Shown piece by piece: positions 1 to 10,600 of a stretch of DNA of 64,000 nucleotides (its first letter is position 1; each line of letters begins with the position of its first letter). Both the position numbers and the translations under genes were made by a program. The stretch spans positions 61,291,880 through 61,355,879 of the forward strand of contig CP141132.1 in assembly GCA_035236585.1 (NCBI GenBank), written 5' to 3'. Below the pieces are notes generated by a model. It was not told where the DNA came from. It made no database searches and saw only the letters and a list, made by a program, of their open reading frames with translations. The stretch is from Warburgia ugandensis. Its lineage: Eukaryota > Streptophyta > Magnoliopsida > Canellales > Canellaceae.

Positions 1-1990
1 TACTCTACGTGAGGAGCATAGTTTTCATGGTCTTGCCATGTTAGACCGCCAATTTATCAAGGAGCTTAATCCCATCATATCTCCCATCTCTAGGACTTTC
101 ATTGAGATTAAGCAAAGAATGACAAAGGCACCCATTACGAGATTACCTAATTTTTCTGAAGCGTTTGAAGTTGAATATGATGCATCAGGTATAAGTATAG
201 GTGCAGTGCTTAGTCAAGAGAGTCACCCCATACCATACTACAGTGAGAAACTTTGAGGCCAAACAAAAGTATTCCACTTATGATAAGGAGTTTTACACGA
301 TTGTACAAACCTTGTGTCATTGACACCACTACTACCACAGGAGGTTGTTTTATACTCCAATCACAAGGCCCTCCTTTACCTATAATCCCAAAAGAAGTTG
401 AATCATAGACATGGTCGGTGGGTTAGAGTTCTTACAAGAATACTCCCTCATCTTGAAGCATAAATAGAGGGTTGACAATGAGGTGACAAATGCATTAAGT
501 CATACAGTTAATTTGTTAATCACCTTGAGTATTCAAGTGACGGGTTTTGAGAAGCTCAAAGAGAAGCATGAGTATTGTCCTGATTTTGGAGATGTCTTTG
601 ATAGTTTGCAAGACAGACTACACCCTGCTTCTCATGATTTTTACTTGTAGGGCAGATATTTGTTTCGTGCATGTAAGTTTTGCATTCCAAAAACATCCAC
701 GAGGGACTTTTTGGTTAGTGAAGTCCACGCAGGAGGCTTGTCTGGCCACTTTGAGCATAACAAAACTATCAATGAGGTCGAGCTCTAATTCTAATAGGCC
801 AAACTTAAAGAGAGACATTGCCAAGTTCGTAGGAAAATATAAGACGGGCCAGTTAGCTAAGAATAGGAAGTAAAACATGGGTCTTTACACCCCTCCCTAT
901 CCCTGAGTGTCCTTAGCTGGATGTTAGCATTGATATCATCTAAGGACTTCCACACAGCTAAGAAACATGATTCCATTTTTATTGTTGTTGATCACTTTTC
1001 TAAGATGGCCCATTTTATCCTTATGCCAAAACTTCTAATGCTTCCGATATTACAAGGCTTTATTTTGATGAGATAGTGATACTATGGTCTCCCAAAAGCC
1101 ATCGTATCTGATAGAGGTGCACTTCATGAGTTACTCTTGGAAGACCCACTTGCACCTAGCTGGCACTCGACTGAAATTCCATATAGCTTACCACCCTCAA
1201 ATTGAGGTAGTTAATAGGAGCTTGGGCAACCTTCTCCATTGTCTAGTTGGTCATCACCATTGAAATTGGAATTTGCTTCTCCCTACAGCTCAATATGCAT
1301 ATAATGATTCTGTGAATAGGTCTATAGGCATGAGTCCCTTTGAAGTTGTCTATGGTTACAAACATATGAGGCCTTTAGATCTTATTCCCAGTCATCTCAT
1401 GATAGGGTGCCCAAGTTAGCTAAGTCTTTTACACATAGGATCCGCGATTTGAATGTTGAGATAGCCAAGTGAATTCAAGCAAGCAAAGCCCAATACAAAC
1501 TTAGAGCTGATGCACAAAAACTTCATAATGAATTTAATGTGGGTGACTATGTCATGATTCAAATTAAACCTAAGTTGTTTCCTTCAAGCACCGTTCACAA
1601 AGTATTGCAAAGGATTAAGCCTAATGCTTTGTTATTGATATTTCACCCGATTATGGCTAGCTATACTTTTAATGTTGAGAACTTGATTGCATTTAAGGGC
1701 TGATTTATCATTCCTGCTAACCCATTTTCTAGTAACCCTATTGATCTTGATCTATCACCCAACACTTCACTTCACCTGACATCCCATCAGCTACACCTTT
1801 GAACCTTGTTCCTTTACCTGCGACACTGTTAAAGAAAAGAACACATTGATGCTATTAGAGGTGAGCAATTTATTTTTACCAAGAAAGGTGAAGTACAACA
1901 ATTCCTAATGCACTGGGTATGGCAACCAAAGTCTAACTGCACTTGACTTTTCAAAGATACTTTGCAGCAGTTGGATCCTGATCTATGACA
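1..1990 (+). pseudogene. Ty3/gypsy polyprotein remnant, Reina-like chromovirus (RT end to integrase and chromodomain-like tail)
   Basis: Decayed pol running off the left edge. An open stretch at 38-256 carries the RT/RNase H junction: APITRLPNFSEAFEVEYDAS followed by IGAVLSQESHPIPYYSEKL. Frames then shift through the RNase H (STYDKEFY, the YTDH-like region) and the integrase zinc region near 640-870 (CKFCIPK ... GHFEHNKT ... LKRDIAKFVGKYKT). The integrase core follows near 885-1380 (GLYTPLP, IFIVVDHFSKMAHF, GLPKAIVSDRG, SPFEVVYGY), then the C-terminal GDYVMIQIKP near 1540. Around 1840-1986 a chromodomain-like tail can be traced (FTKKGEVQQFL, QQLDPDL). There are many stops and frameshifts, so it cannot make a working enzyme. 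The stretch 1991-2285 shows nothing I can name and may be its 3' untranslated part or LTR. Confidence 0.82.
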
Positions 1991-2285
1991 GTGTCATTGC
2001 AACCACCAGACCAGTCCTCAACAACATTCTAGTTTCGCCAATGGAGTGTCGACACCAACCATGTGCACCCATTACGTGTATATACACGAAGACAATGATT
2101 CTCGCCCCCAATCACTACGTTATGGCTAGAAACTTGGAAACCGTATGACCAGTGTTACACTTGACAAGGTCAAGTTTTCTCAACCTAGGAGGATCGATGC
2201 AAACATCTCGTTTCGATTTTTTTTAGTAGTATTATTTTAGTAATGTTATGTGTCAAGTTGCTAATTTACTAGTAAGGGCTTTGTT

Positions 2286-2499
2286 AGGTTAAAAGCCTAG
2301 AAGGTGAGCCCTTGGCTCAATGGTAGAGTTGTCATCACTTGACCTGGAGATCATGATTTCAAGGCATGGCAACAACCTCTTGCAAAAATGCAAGGTAAGG
2401 CTGCATAATATCGATTCGTTGTGGTCCTCCCCTTCCCCAGAGCCCATATAAGAGAGAGCTTTGTCACCAGACTGCCCTGTTTAAAAGGTTAAAAGCCTA
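2286..2499 (+). mobile_element. Au SINE (tRNA-derived) with 14-bp target duplications
   Basis: The element body is 2300-2485. It starts near GTGAGCCCTTGGCTCAA (box A of a tRNA-derived head), has a degenerate box B, then CCTCTTGCAAAAATGCAAG, GTAAGGCTGC, GTGGTCCTCCCCTTCCCC and a tail ending CTGCCCTGTTT. This order of blocks is that of the plant Au SINE family. The 14-bp direct repeat AGGTTAAAAGCCTA flanks it exactly (2286-2299 and 2486-2499), showing retroposition by target-primed insertion. Confidence 0.92.
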
Positions 2500-2512
2500 T
2501 TTAAGCTACATG

Positions 2513-5165
2513 TTCATCATCATAATCAAGACCTTATCTCAATTAGGGGTCGGCCACATGAATCTCATTCCTCTACTCCCCTCTATTAAGTATCATGCTT
2601 TCATTTAGTCCCAAAGTTTTAAATCTTTTCTCACCACTTCTATCCACGTTCTTTTGGGTCTTCCCCTTGCCCTTATAGAACCTTGAATTTGCATTGCCTC
2701 ATTCCTTCTAACTACGTGCCGTTTTCGGTCTCCGTTGGATATGTCCAGACCATCTAAGTCTAATCTCCCTCATCTTGTTACCTATTGGTAGTACTCCTAA
2801 TTTTCCTCTAATGTTTTCATTCCTAATTCTATCCTTTCTGGTCATGCCACTCATCCATCTCAAATCCTCATTTCGGCTACGTTCATCCTATGTGCATGAT
2901 GTTCTTTAACTACCCAACATTCTGATCCATAGAAAATGGCTAGCCTTATACCCATCCTATAAAATTTTCCTTTCAATTTTAAGTGGCACCAACTGATCAC
3001 ACAAAAATCCAAATGCGCATCTTCATTTGTTCTAACCTGCTTGGATTCTCTAGGTAACCTCCCTCTCAATCTCTTCACTCTCATGAATTATCGATCCTAA
3101 GTACCAGAAGTGGTCTTTTACAAGGACTTCTTGGTTACCAAGCTTTACTAGTGCTTCACGCCCGCTCCTCTCACGGCTAAAATTGCATTCCATATACTCT
3201 TAGTTCGGCTGATTTTTAATCTTTTAGATTCTAATGTGTCTCCATACTTCTAGCTTTGTGTTTATGCCATCCCTTTTCTCATCAATTAAAACTATACCAT
3301 ATGAAAATAAAATGCACCATGAAATCTCCTCATGCAAATATTTTGTTAACTCATCTATATCCAACATGAAAAGGTACAAGCTCAATGTCAATTCTTGGTG
3401 CAATCGTACAATGATAGAAAAATCACTGATATCTCTGCATGTGATACTAGCATTGTTAACACTCCCTCATATATATCTTTAATTATATCTATATACCCCC
3501 GCAAAACCCCTTTCTCACCTAACACCCACCATATTAACTCTCTATCACCCTATCATAAGCTTTTTTTTAAGTCAATAAAGACCAAGTGGAGGTCCATCCT
3601 CCCCTCCCCATATTCCTGTATCAAATGTAGCTTCAACCAAACTAGTTATCTAATACACTCGTCTCATGCTGTAGCCTCTTCTGAATCACTCTTTCAAAAA
3701 GTTTCATAGTGTGGCTCATAAGTTTGAACCCTTCATAATTAGTGCAACTCTATATGTCTTCTTTATTCTTATAAATTGGTACAATAGAGATCTTCCTCCA
3801 TTCATCTGGCATTTTCTTTGATTTTATAATCTTGTTAAACAGCTTTGTCAACCAAACTACTCCAGTACCAAATGCTTCCAAACCTCTATTAGTATACCAT
3901 CAGGCCCCAAGACCATTCCTGATTGTAGCTTTTTCAAGGTCTCTTTCACTTCAGGTATTCTAATCCTAAAGCCATATCTATGATGTCCAACATTATTTCG
4001 GTTTACATTATTCTAAACTCTATATTCTCAGGGCAATTGTCATTTAGCAATTTTTGAAAGTAACTTTTCCACCTTCATTTGATCTCATCATCTTTGACAA
4101 GTATGCTTTGCTCATCACTTGTAATGTGCTTAACGTGGTCTTAAACACATCTTTCTCTCCTTCTCTTGATACTTGTAATGCACTTAACGTGGTCTTAAAC
4201 ACATCTTTCTCACCTTCTCTTGATACTAATCTATTATAGATATCAACATATGCCCTGAGTTTAGCCTCACTTACTATTCTCCTAGCAACTTTTTTAGCAT
4301 TCTTATATTTCTCAAAGTTTTGGTCATTTCTAGTCATCTACATTAAAAGTTTTAGTTACCTACCTTTTAAGTTCTACCACTTGGTTTTAGGACACCTATT
4401 AAGTTCATTTCATTTCTTCTATCTTTTAATGTAGATATTCATAACCATTAACCTATGTTGTGAAGTTAAACTCTCACCAAGTATCACCTTACAATCCTTG
4501 CGTGTTGATCTTTTTGTGTCCCTAAGTATAAAAAAGCCTATTTGGCTTTTATATAGTCCACTTTTAAAGGTTATTAAGTGTTCATCACTCTTCGTAAATA
4601 ATGTGTTTACCAGAGCTAGGTTATATGCCAAAGCAAAATCAAGGCTCGCTTCCCCCATCTCATTTCATTCTCCAATACCATACCCTCCATGTTCCCTATT
4701 ATATCCTTCCTTTTCTTTTCCTATATGACCATTTAAGTTTGCTCCTATAAATATCCACTCGGTATTGGGAATTTCTCGCATGACTCCCCCCATATCTTCC
4801 CAGAACTCTCTCTTAATTCTTTCTAACCCTACTTGTGGTGCACATGCACTTATAACATTTGTAATCTTCTCTCCTAGAACAAGTTTCATTATTATAATTC
4901 TATCACTAGTTATTTTAATGTCTACAACTCTATCCTTCAATTCTTTATCCACCACTATCCCTACGCCATTTCTATTATTGTCCTTTTCTACATATCAGAG
5001 CTTATACCCATCAATTTCTCTAGTTTTAGCCTTTTTTCACTTGGTTTCTTAAATACAAGCAATGTTGACTCTCCTACGTTTCATTGTATACTAAGTCCAG
5101 ACTCTTACTAGTCAATATTCCTATATTCCATTTGGCAATACGAATCTTATTTCTCCCAAACTAGC
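2513..5165 (-). mobile_element. RTE-type LINE, copy A (5'-truncated, decayed)
   Basis: On the minus strand an APE-type endonuclease is seen at about 5150-4420 ([73 protein letters not shown]). A reverse transcriptase follows at about 3700-2600, with AEMRI near the end. The canonical GDLNGH has become ANLNGH, and the RT catalytic FADD is replaced by FSYG near 3290-3320, so the copy is dead. The 3' end reads GGCCGACCCCTAATTGAG and then ATGATG repeats at 2513-2524, the usual tail of plant RTE elements. Sequence from 5166 to about 5430 may be its 5' leader. Confidence 0.87.
4118..4225 (-). repeat. 54-bp in-frame tandem duplication inside LINE A
   Basis: Two adjacent copies, 4118-4171 and 4172-4225, differ at only a few bases. 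The unit is 18 codons long, so the minus-strand frame reads SREGEKDVFKTTLS twice. It is not present in the matching part of LINE B or LINE C. Confidence 0.85.
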
Positions 5166-5224
5166 CTATTTACACACACAATTCTCGACGCCCATGATAA
5201 GAACCCATGCCTATTTGCACTACA

Positions 5225-5400
5225 CCTAAATTATGATGCAACGCATTGCTTCCGAGGGAACACTCTAGCAACCCTTGCCCATTTTCCACTATACCCGGGA
5301 TCCAACATAGGCATCACTTTCGAAGGAACTCCCTAGCATCCCTTGCCCATTTTCCACTACAATCAGGATCCGATGCAGAGCTTCACTTGTGGGAGACACC
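5225..5400. repeat. Imperfect direct repeat near the LINE A 5' end
   Basis: The phrase CCCTTGCCCATTTTCCACTA occurs twice about 75 bp apart (near 5271 and 5340), each preceded by a variant of a GAAC/CTAGCA stretch and followed by a GGATCC-containing stretch. It may belong to the 5' leader of LINE A. Confidence 0.55.
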
Positions 5401-5458
5401 CTAGCTTGAGGGAATGTCAATGATCGATTCATGTTGTGATAGGTTTGCCATACGTGAC

Positions 5459-5567
5459 GAAGTTGAAGATGATTTTCATTATTTTCTCTTCTTACTTACA
5501 AAGGAATATACATATGTATATTGATTTGTAAGTAAGAAGAGAAAACAATGAAATCATCTTCAACTTC
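5459..5567. repeat. Near-perfect 109-nt inverted repeat (foldback hairpin)
   Basis: The left arm begins GAAGTTGAAGATGATTT and the right arm ends AAATCATCTTCAACTTC. The arms are about 54 nt each and meet at ATATACATATGTATAT with essentially no loop. The only differences I see between the arms are one extra T, one A/G change and a GG/TC pair close to the centre. It sits in the presumed intron 14 of SKI3, next to LINE A. It could be a short MITE or a recent inverted duplication. No clear target duplication was found. Confidence 0.88.
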
Positions 5568-6238
5568 TACAAAAAGTTTAACTACTTTCTTAAGCTACGT
5601 GTTATGAAGTATTAATCAGTTTTGATGTGATATTAAATAACTTGGTTTTCTACCTCTTTTCTTAACCCTTATGCTATATTTCTCGCTTCTTTTATCCCCC
5701 AGAAAGCTATACTTTTCTGTGTGATTACACATCAGTTGTCAAGGGGTACACGTGCAAATGCCATGTATTTTCTCAACTTCAAGAATAGGTTGTTTGCCTA
5801 TAGTCAACACAAAAGTAGGCTAAAAAAACATATTGTCATATAGTACAATTTTATCGAAGCAAAAAAATGCATTACTTGATTCACCCAGCAGTTTAAGCTT
5901 CTACATCAATTTGTGGAAACTACATCCTGGCCAGTTAGACTTAAGACAAAAAGATCACATAGAATAAGAAGCAACTCTTGCAAATCTAATCTCAAAGAAC
6001 AGTGCATACAAGATTCAATTCAAAAACAAAAGAACAGAAAATTTACACTTGCATTAGCATGTCAAATTCACTAAAGGAGACAGCAGCATCGGCTATTGAA
6101 CTTTATAAAAGTTGATACTTCCAAACTCAGCAAGCATAGAGTAAAACATATCTGACCAACTACTGCTTCATAAAAAGGGAGGGACATTTTAAACTCGTCA
6201 AAAAGGTCTTATTTCAAGCAATTAGCAGATAACCGTAC
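5568..6238. other. Intron 14 of SKI3, left part: nothing recognised
   Basis: AT-rich sequence between the hairpin and exon 14. I looked on the minus strand for the next SKI3 exon and found none. A short open stretch near 6040-6110 reads like coding sequence but matches no SKI3 segment I know. Confidence 0.5.
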
Positions 6239-7636
6239 CTGTGGAGAGGCAAGGTGACCTGAAGAAATAGAAAGTATTCCAAGACCAATTTGAAATTCTG
6301 CAACCTGTTATTAATCAGAATTGTTAGTACAAGGGAGAAGCATTTAGCAGCACATCAAACTAATGGGTAACTTATACAACTTCCTTGAGCACAAAATTAG
6401 ATAGAGACACTAACCAAAAGGTCCAAAAGAAGTTCTATATGCCTCGAAGTTCATACTATAAGACCCAATATTCCCCTTCAATTCAAGCACTAATCTTAAG
6501 TTCAGAAAAATGGGGCTATTGGCCAGATCAGCCTTTTCCATTTCTATGAAAGCTTTCTGTCAGCAAAGCCATGAAAGTAGATTCCATGGACTGAAACATG
6601 TGATATCTCAGGAAGCAAAGTCTTCTACATAATAAAGCTTCAAGAAGTCCTTTATGAAAAGCCATATCTAGTGTACAATGATCTTAGATGCAATTATGGT
6701 CAAGATCGATTGCTTTGTTTCTTAGGCTTAACAGGACGTGGAAATATCAATTCAGAGAGCTGAGGAATAGGAAAGTACAGGTGATATCTGCACAGCCCGT
6801 AGACAACTTTCATAAGCCTCATCGTGAGTGCAACCTCTGAAATGAATTTGGAAATAGAATCAACATAAGCAGCAAATAAAAGAAACTGCAGCAGAAAACC
6901 CTCAAAAAAGTAAATCTTTACTCTGGAAACAATGGACAAGTATTTACCGAGCCTGAGTATCAATAGACATGCCTGCCCACGGTAATGCAAGTGAAGGATC
7001 TATGCTTCTAGCATGATCAAATGCATGTCTTGCTAATAGCTTTTCCCCCTCTTTTCTATAAATCTGTGAAAAGATCATATCAAGAAATATGAAACGTACA
7101 AAAAAGAGGAAAAGTTATCTGAAGAACACCTTTCCTAAGTATGCCCATGCCACAGCAAGAGACGCATCCAACTGCAATCCCCTGATAAGTGCATGTTGCC
7201 TCAACGGAATGTGATTTGACAAACAGCCCAAAACTAACCAAAACTCGCTGTTGTCGCCCTCAAGCATCAAACCACCCAAACACATCTTCTCAGGTAGCTG
7301 CCTGATGAATAATGAGGTCAATAAAGATATACCATGCAGATAAACAAATAAACAGACTTAATGAAAATGTACAGCAAATAGAAATTACCAAGCATCCAGA
7401 TCAGGTACACTTTTCTCCTCTAAAGAACAGATAAGATCTAGAGAGCTCGCGATATCGGTGTAGATATTGGCTTGCCATGGAGTCAAGTGCAATGCTCGTT
7501 GATAAGACTGCTTGGCACTAACTGCAGCCAAAAGACACCTCCTTTTCCAAGAATACACAGAAGCTCTGAAAGAATCCTCATCAACTTCTAAGCTGCATCC
7601 TACCCTTTTCCATGGAAGACATTTTGAGTATGCAAT
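6239..7636 (-). CDS. SKI3: SKI3 exons 10-14 (TPRs, last exons inside the window)
   Basis: Exon 10 (7389-7636) reads [11 protein letters not shown] ... [18 protein letters not shown] and ends two bases into a Trp codon completed by exon 11 (7130-7301; [20 protein letters not shown] ... [10 protein letters not shown]). Exon 12 (6948-7063) gives [20 protein letters not shown] and [11 protein letters not shown]; its last codon is completed by exon 13 (6779-6836; [19 protein letters not shown]). Exon 14 (6239-6304) gives [20 protein letters not shown] and ends at a GTACGG donor. No further exon was found from 6238 leftward. A plus-phase frame over exon 13 continues past its donor only as an out-of-frame shadow. 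Confidence 0.9.
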
Positions 7637-10600
7637 CTGGAACAGGGGAGACCACTTACTTCAGATTAAATGTTCCAGGAGTCAATTTAAGTGCATCATC
7701 TCAGCACACAGACACAGCACATTCAAATGGTAGAAACCAATTTCAAAAAGTCTCTACAAGAAATGCCCCACATAGTTACTAATAAGTGGAAAACAAAAGG
7801 CAACAGCAGCCTGAACAAAAAACAACCTTCTCAAGTATGATAAGAAATTTTTTTCTTGTCTTTATCCTTTCTAATGTGTTTCTGTTTGTGAGTATAAGGT
7901 ACAGCTGCAATAGAGACCCACAGTTGAGGCGCAAAGCTGGGAGAAAAACTATGACCTCAAGGTTAGGGCGCAAAGTGTATGGCAAAACATGTCACATGTG
8001 TTCACCAAGCCAATAGAAATTTGCTCTCTAGGGGAGGCAGAATGATACAAGCCATAAATACCAGAAACACTGCAGACAGTAATGGAACTAAGCCTAGCCA
8101 ATGCCTCGGGCTAATGATCAGGTATCCAAACAACAAGTTGCACCACTTCTCCTGATCATTTAGACAAGCATCCTTATGTCAGTTCTGGAAGTTGCAACAC
8201 TCTGCAGCTTAATTTACATATCAAATTATGTTTTTTGTAAAGACATTTTCATTATCATGAGAATTTGTTTTCCACAGACATCGCCTCCTAAAAGCAATTG
8301 CATGTTCATTTGGGAACTGTTCTTCCTTAGTACGGCTAATCATCATAGAAATCTAATGAAAAGCATCTTTTTAAACTGCAGTGGCACCTTTATGCAACCC
8401 CCAGCATCATGATGTTCGCAGGTGTGGTATGTGGATAGGTTCAAAGTGAACATCAGCAATGATAAGTGTCTTTCTTGTCTTTCATTGAAAGGAGAAGACA
8501 GGGATGCGCAAAAGAATATTTGCAGAGAAACACCAGATTAGAATATATGCCACACTAGTGACACAACAGAACGTAAAAAAGGCAAATGCAATTTGTCAAA
8601 GACAGGTTTATAGGGAAGAATACCGTGGGTTTTGAAAGGTTTTCGGAAACCAGACTTACAGTTTTCGCTAATTCCAACTTTGACCATCCTTTCCAATCAA
8701 TCAAAACACGAGAATCAGTTTTAAAAAATTAAAAAAAACATGAAGAAGGAGAAAATTTAAAAAAAAAAAATTATCATTCAATCCATCAACTCTCCTCTAT
8801 CCCCTTTATACTCTACTTATTCAGGCTTCTAAGAAACAAAGCTTTAGTGTCAAGAAACTAACTTTAGCAGTAACAAACTTCCTAATAACTTAAATTAATC
8901 CTAATCTAAATAGATCTGCTAAAGGTAGTAAAACAAAAATCTCACCACTTCCAATTAAGAGAAACATCTCAGAAGTTCCATCTAAACGTAGAAAATACCT
9001 AAAACCATGCTGTGGTTTCTGTTCACGTACTGTTCGCATGAACAGTGATCCTGTTCCTCCATTTCTTCTTCTTCTTTTCTTGTAATTTATAAATATCCTT
9101 TTAATTTGCTCCAGCATCATTCACTCCACCTTCAAAAGAACTTGTCCTAGAGTTCAACAGTGCAACAAAATAAAGTTATATACTTGTCTCTTTAACTAAA
9201 ACCTGGGTCACCCAGTTTGTGTAAACAGTCGGTTTCTTTAGGTATAAATCTTCTTTTACTAATTCTTTCTTCAATAGAAAATCTTTCTTCAGTGCTTCTC
9301 TCTTTAAAGGTATTTTCTTGAAAGGTTCCTTCTCCAACAGACAATTTCGTATCGGCAAAGGATCTTTCATTAAAGGACTATTGCATGTTTCTACAATAAA
9401 AACATTTTCATTATCATGAGAACCTTCTGCACACATCACCTCCTAAAAGCAATTAAATGTTTACTGGAAACTGTTCTTCCCCAGGACTGCTAATCACTGT
9501 ATAAGTCTAATGAAAAGCATCTTTTTAAACAGCGGTGGCAACTTTAGGCAACACCTAGTAACATGATGCTGGCAGTTGTGGTTGTATGTGAATAGGCTCA
9601 AGTGAAAACCAGCAATGACAAGTTTCTTTCTTGTCTTTCATTTAGAGGGAAAGACAGGTGCAAAAAATTAAATTTCAAAAGAAACACCAGATTAGTATAT
9701 ATCCCATGCTAAGTGACACAGCAGAATGTAAGAAAACCATGCGCAATTCATGAAAGACGGTTTCCTACGGAAGAAAACCATGGGTTTGAAAGGTTTCTCA
9801 AAACGAAACAGTTTTCTCCGATTCCAACTTTAACCATCTTTTCCAATTAATCAAAACATGAGAATCAGTAAAAGAACATGAACAAAAAACTAAAAGAAAA
9901 AAGTATCATTCAATCAATCAACTGTCCTCTATCCCCTTTATACTCTACTTATTCAAGCTTTTAAATCAGCTTCAGGAAACTAAACTTTAGCAATTAGAAA
10001 CTTTCTCATCATCATCATTGTCAAGACCTTATCCCAATTAGGGGTCGGCCACATGAATCCTGTTCCTCCATTCCCCTCTATTAAGTATCATGGTTTCATA
10101 TGGTCACAAAGTTTTTAAATCTTTTCTCACCACTTCTATCGAAGTTCTTTTGGGCCTTCCCCTCGCCCTTTTCGAACCTTTGACTTGCATTGCCTCACTC
10201 CTTCTAACCAATGCCATTTTCGGTCTCCGTTAGACATGTCCAAACCATCCAAGTCTAATCTCTCTCATCTTGTTATCTATTGGTGCTACTCCTAAGTTTC
10301 TTCTAATGTTTTCATTCCTAATTCTATCCTTTCTTGTCTTGCCACTCATCCATCTCAACATCCTCATTCCCACTACACTCATCCTATGAACGTGATGTTC
10401 CTTAACTGCCCAACACTATGATTCTAGAGCATGGCCAGCCTTATAGCCATCCTATAGAATTTTTCTTTCAATTTGAGTGCTACCTACCAATCACACAAAA
10501 CTCCAAATGCGCATCTCCATTTGTTCCAACCCGCTTGGATTCTCTGGGTAACCTCCCACCTAATCTCTCCACTCTCATGAATCATCAATCCTAAGTACCA

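Noticed and set aside
3234-5052. Several plus-strand open frames of 60-104 codons
   Set aside because: They are antisense shadows of the minus-strand RTE LINE, which has recognisable endonuclease and RT motifs. The same applies to plus-strand frames in 10604-11605 and 16463-18658.
6040-6110. Short minus-strand stretch reading IADAAVSFSEFDMLM followed by a GT
   Set aside because: Considered as SKI3 exon 15, but it matches no SKI3 segment I know and has no good acceptor in the right phase.
6700-6990. 96-codon minus-strand open frame over SKI3 exons 12-13
   Set aside because: It is in the wrong frame for SKI3. Splicing exon 13 at 6836-6779 gives the expected residues [15 protein letters not shown].
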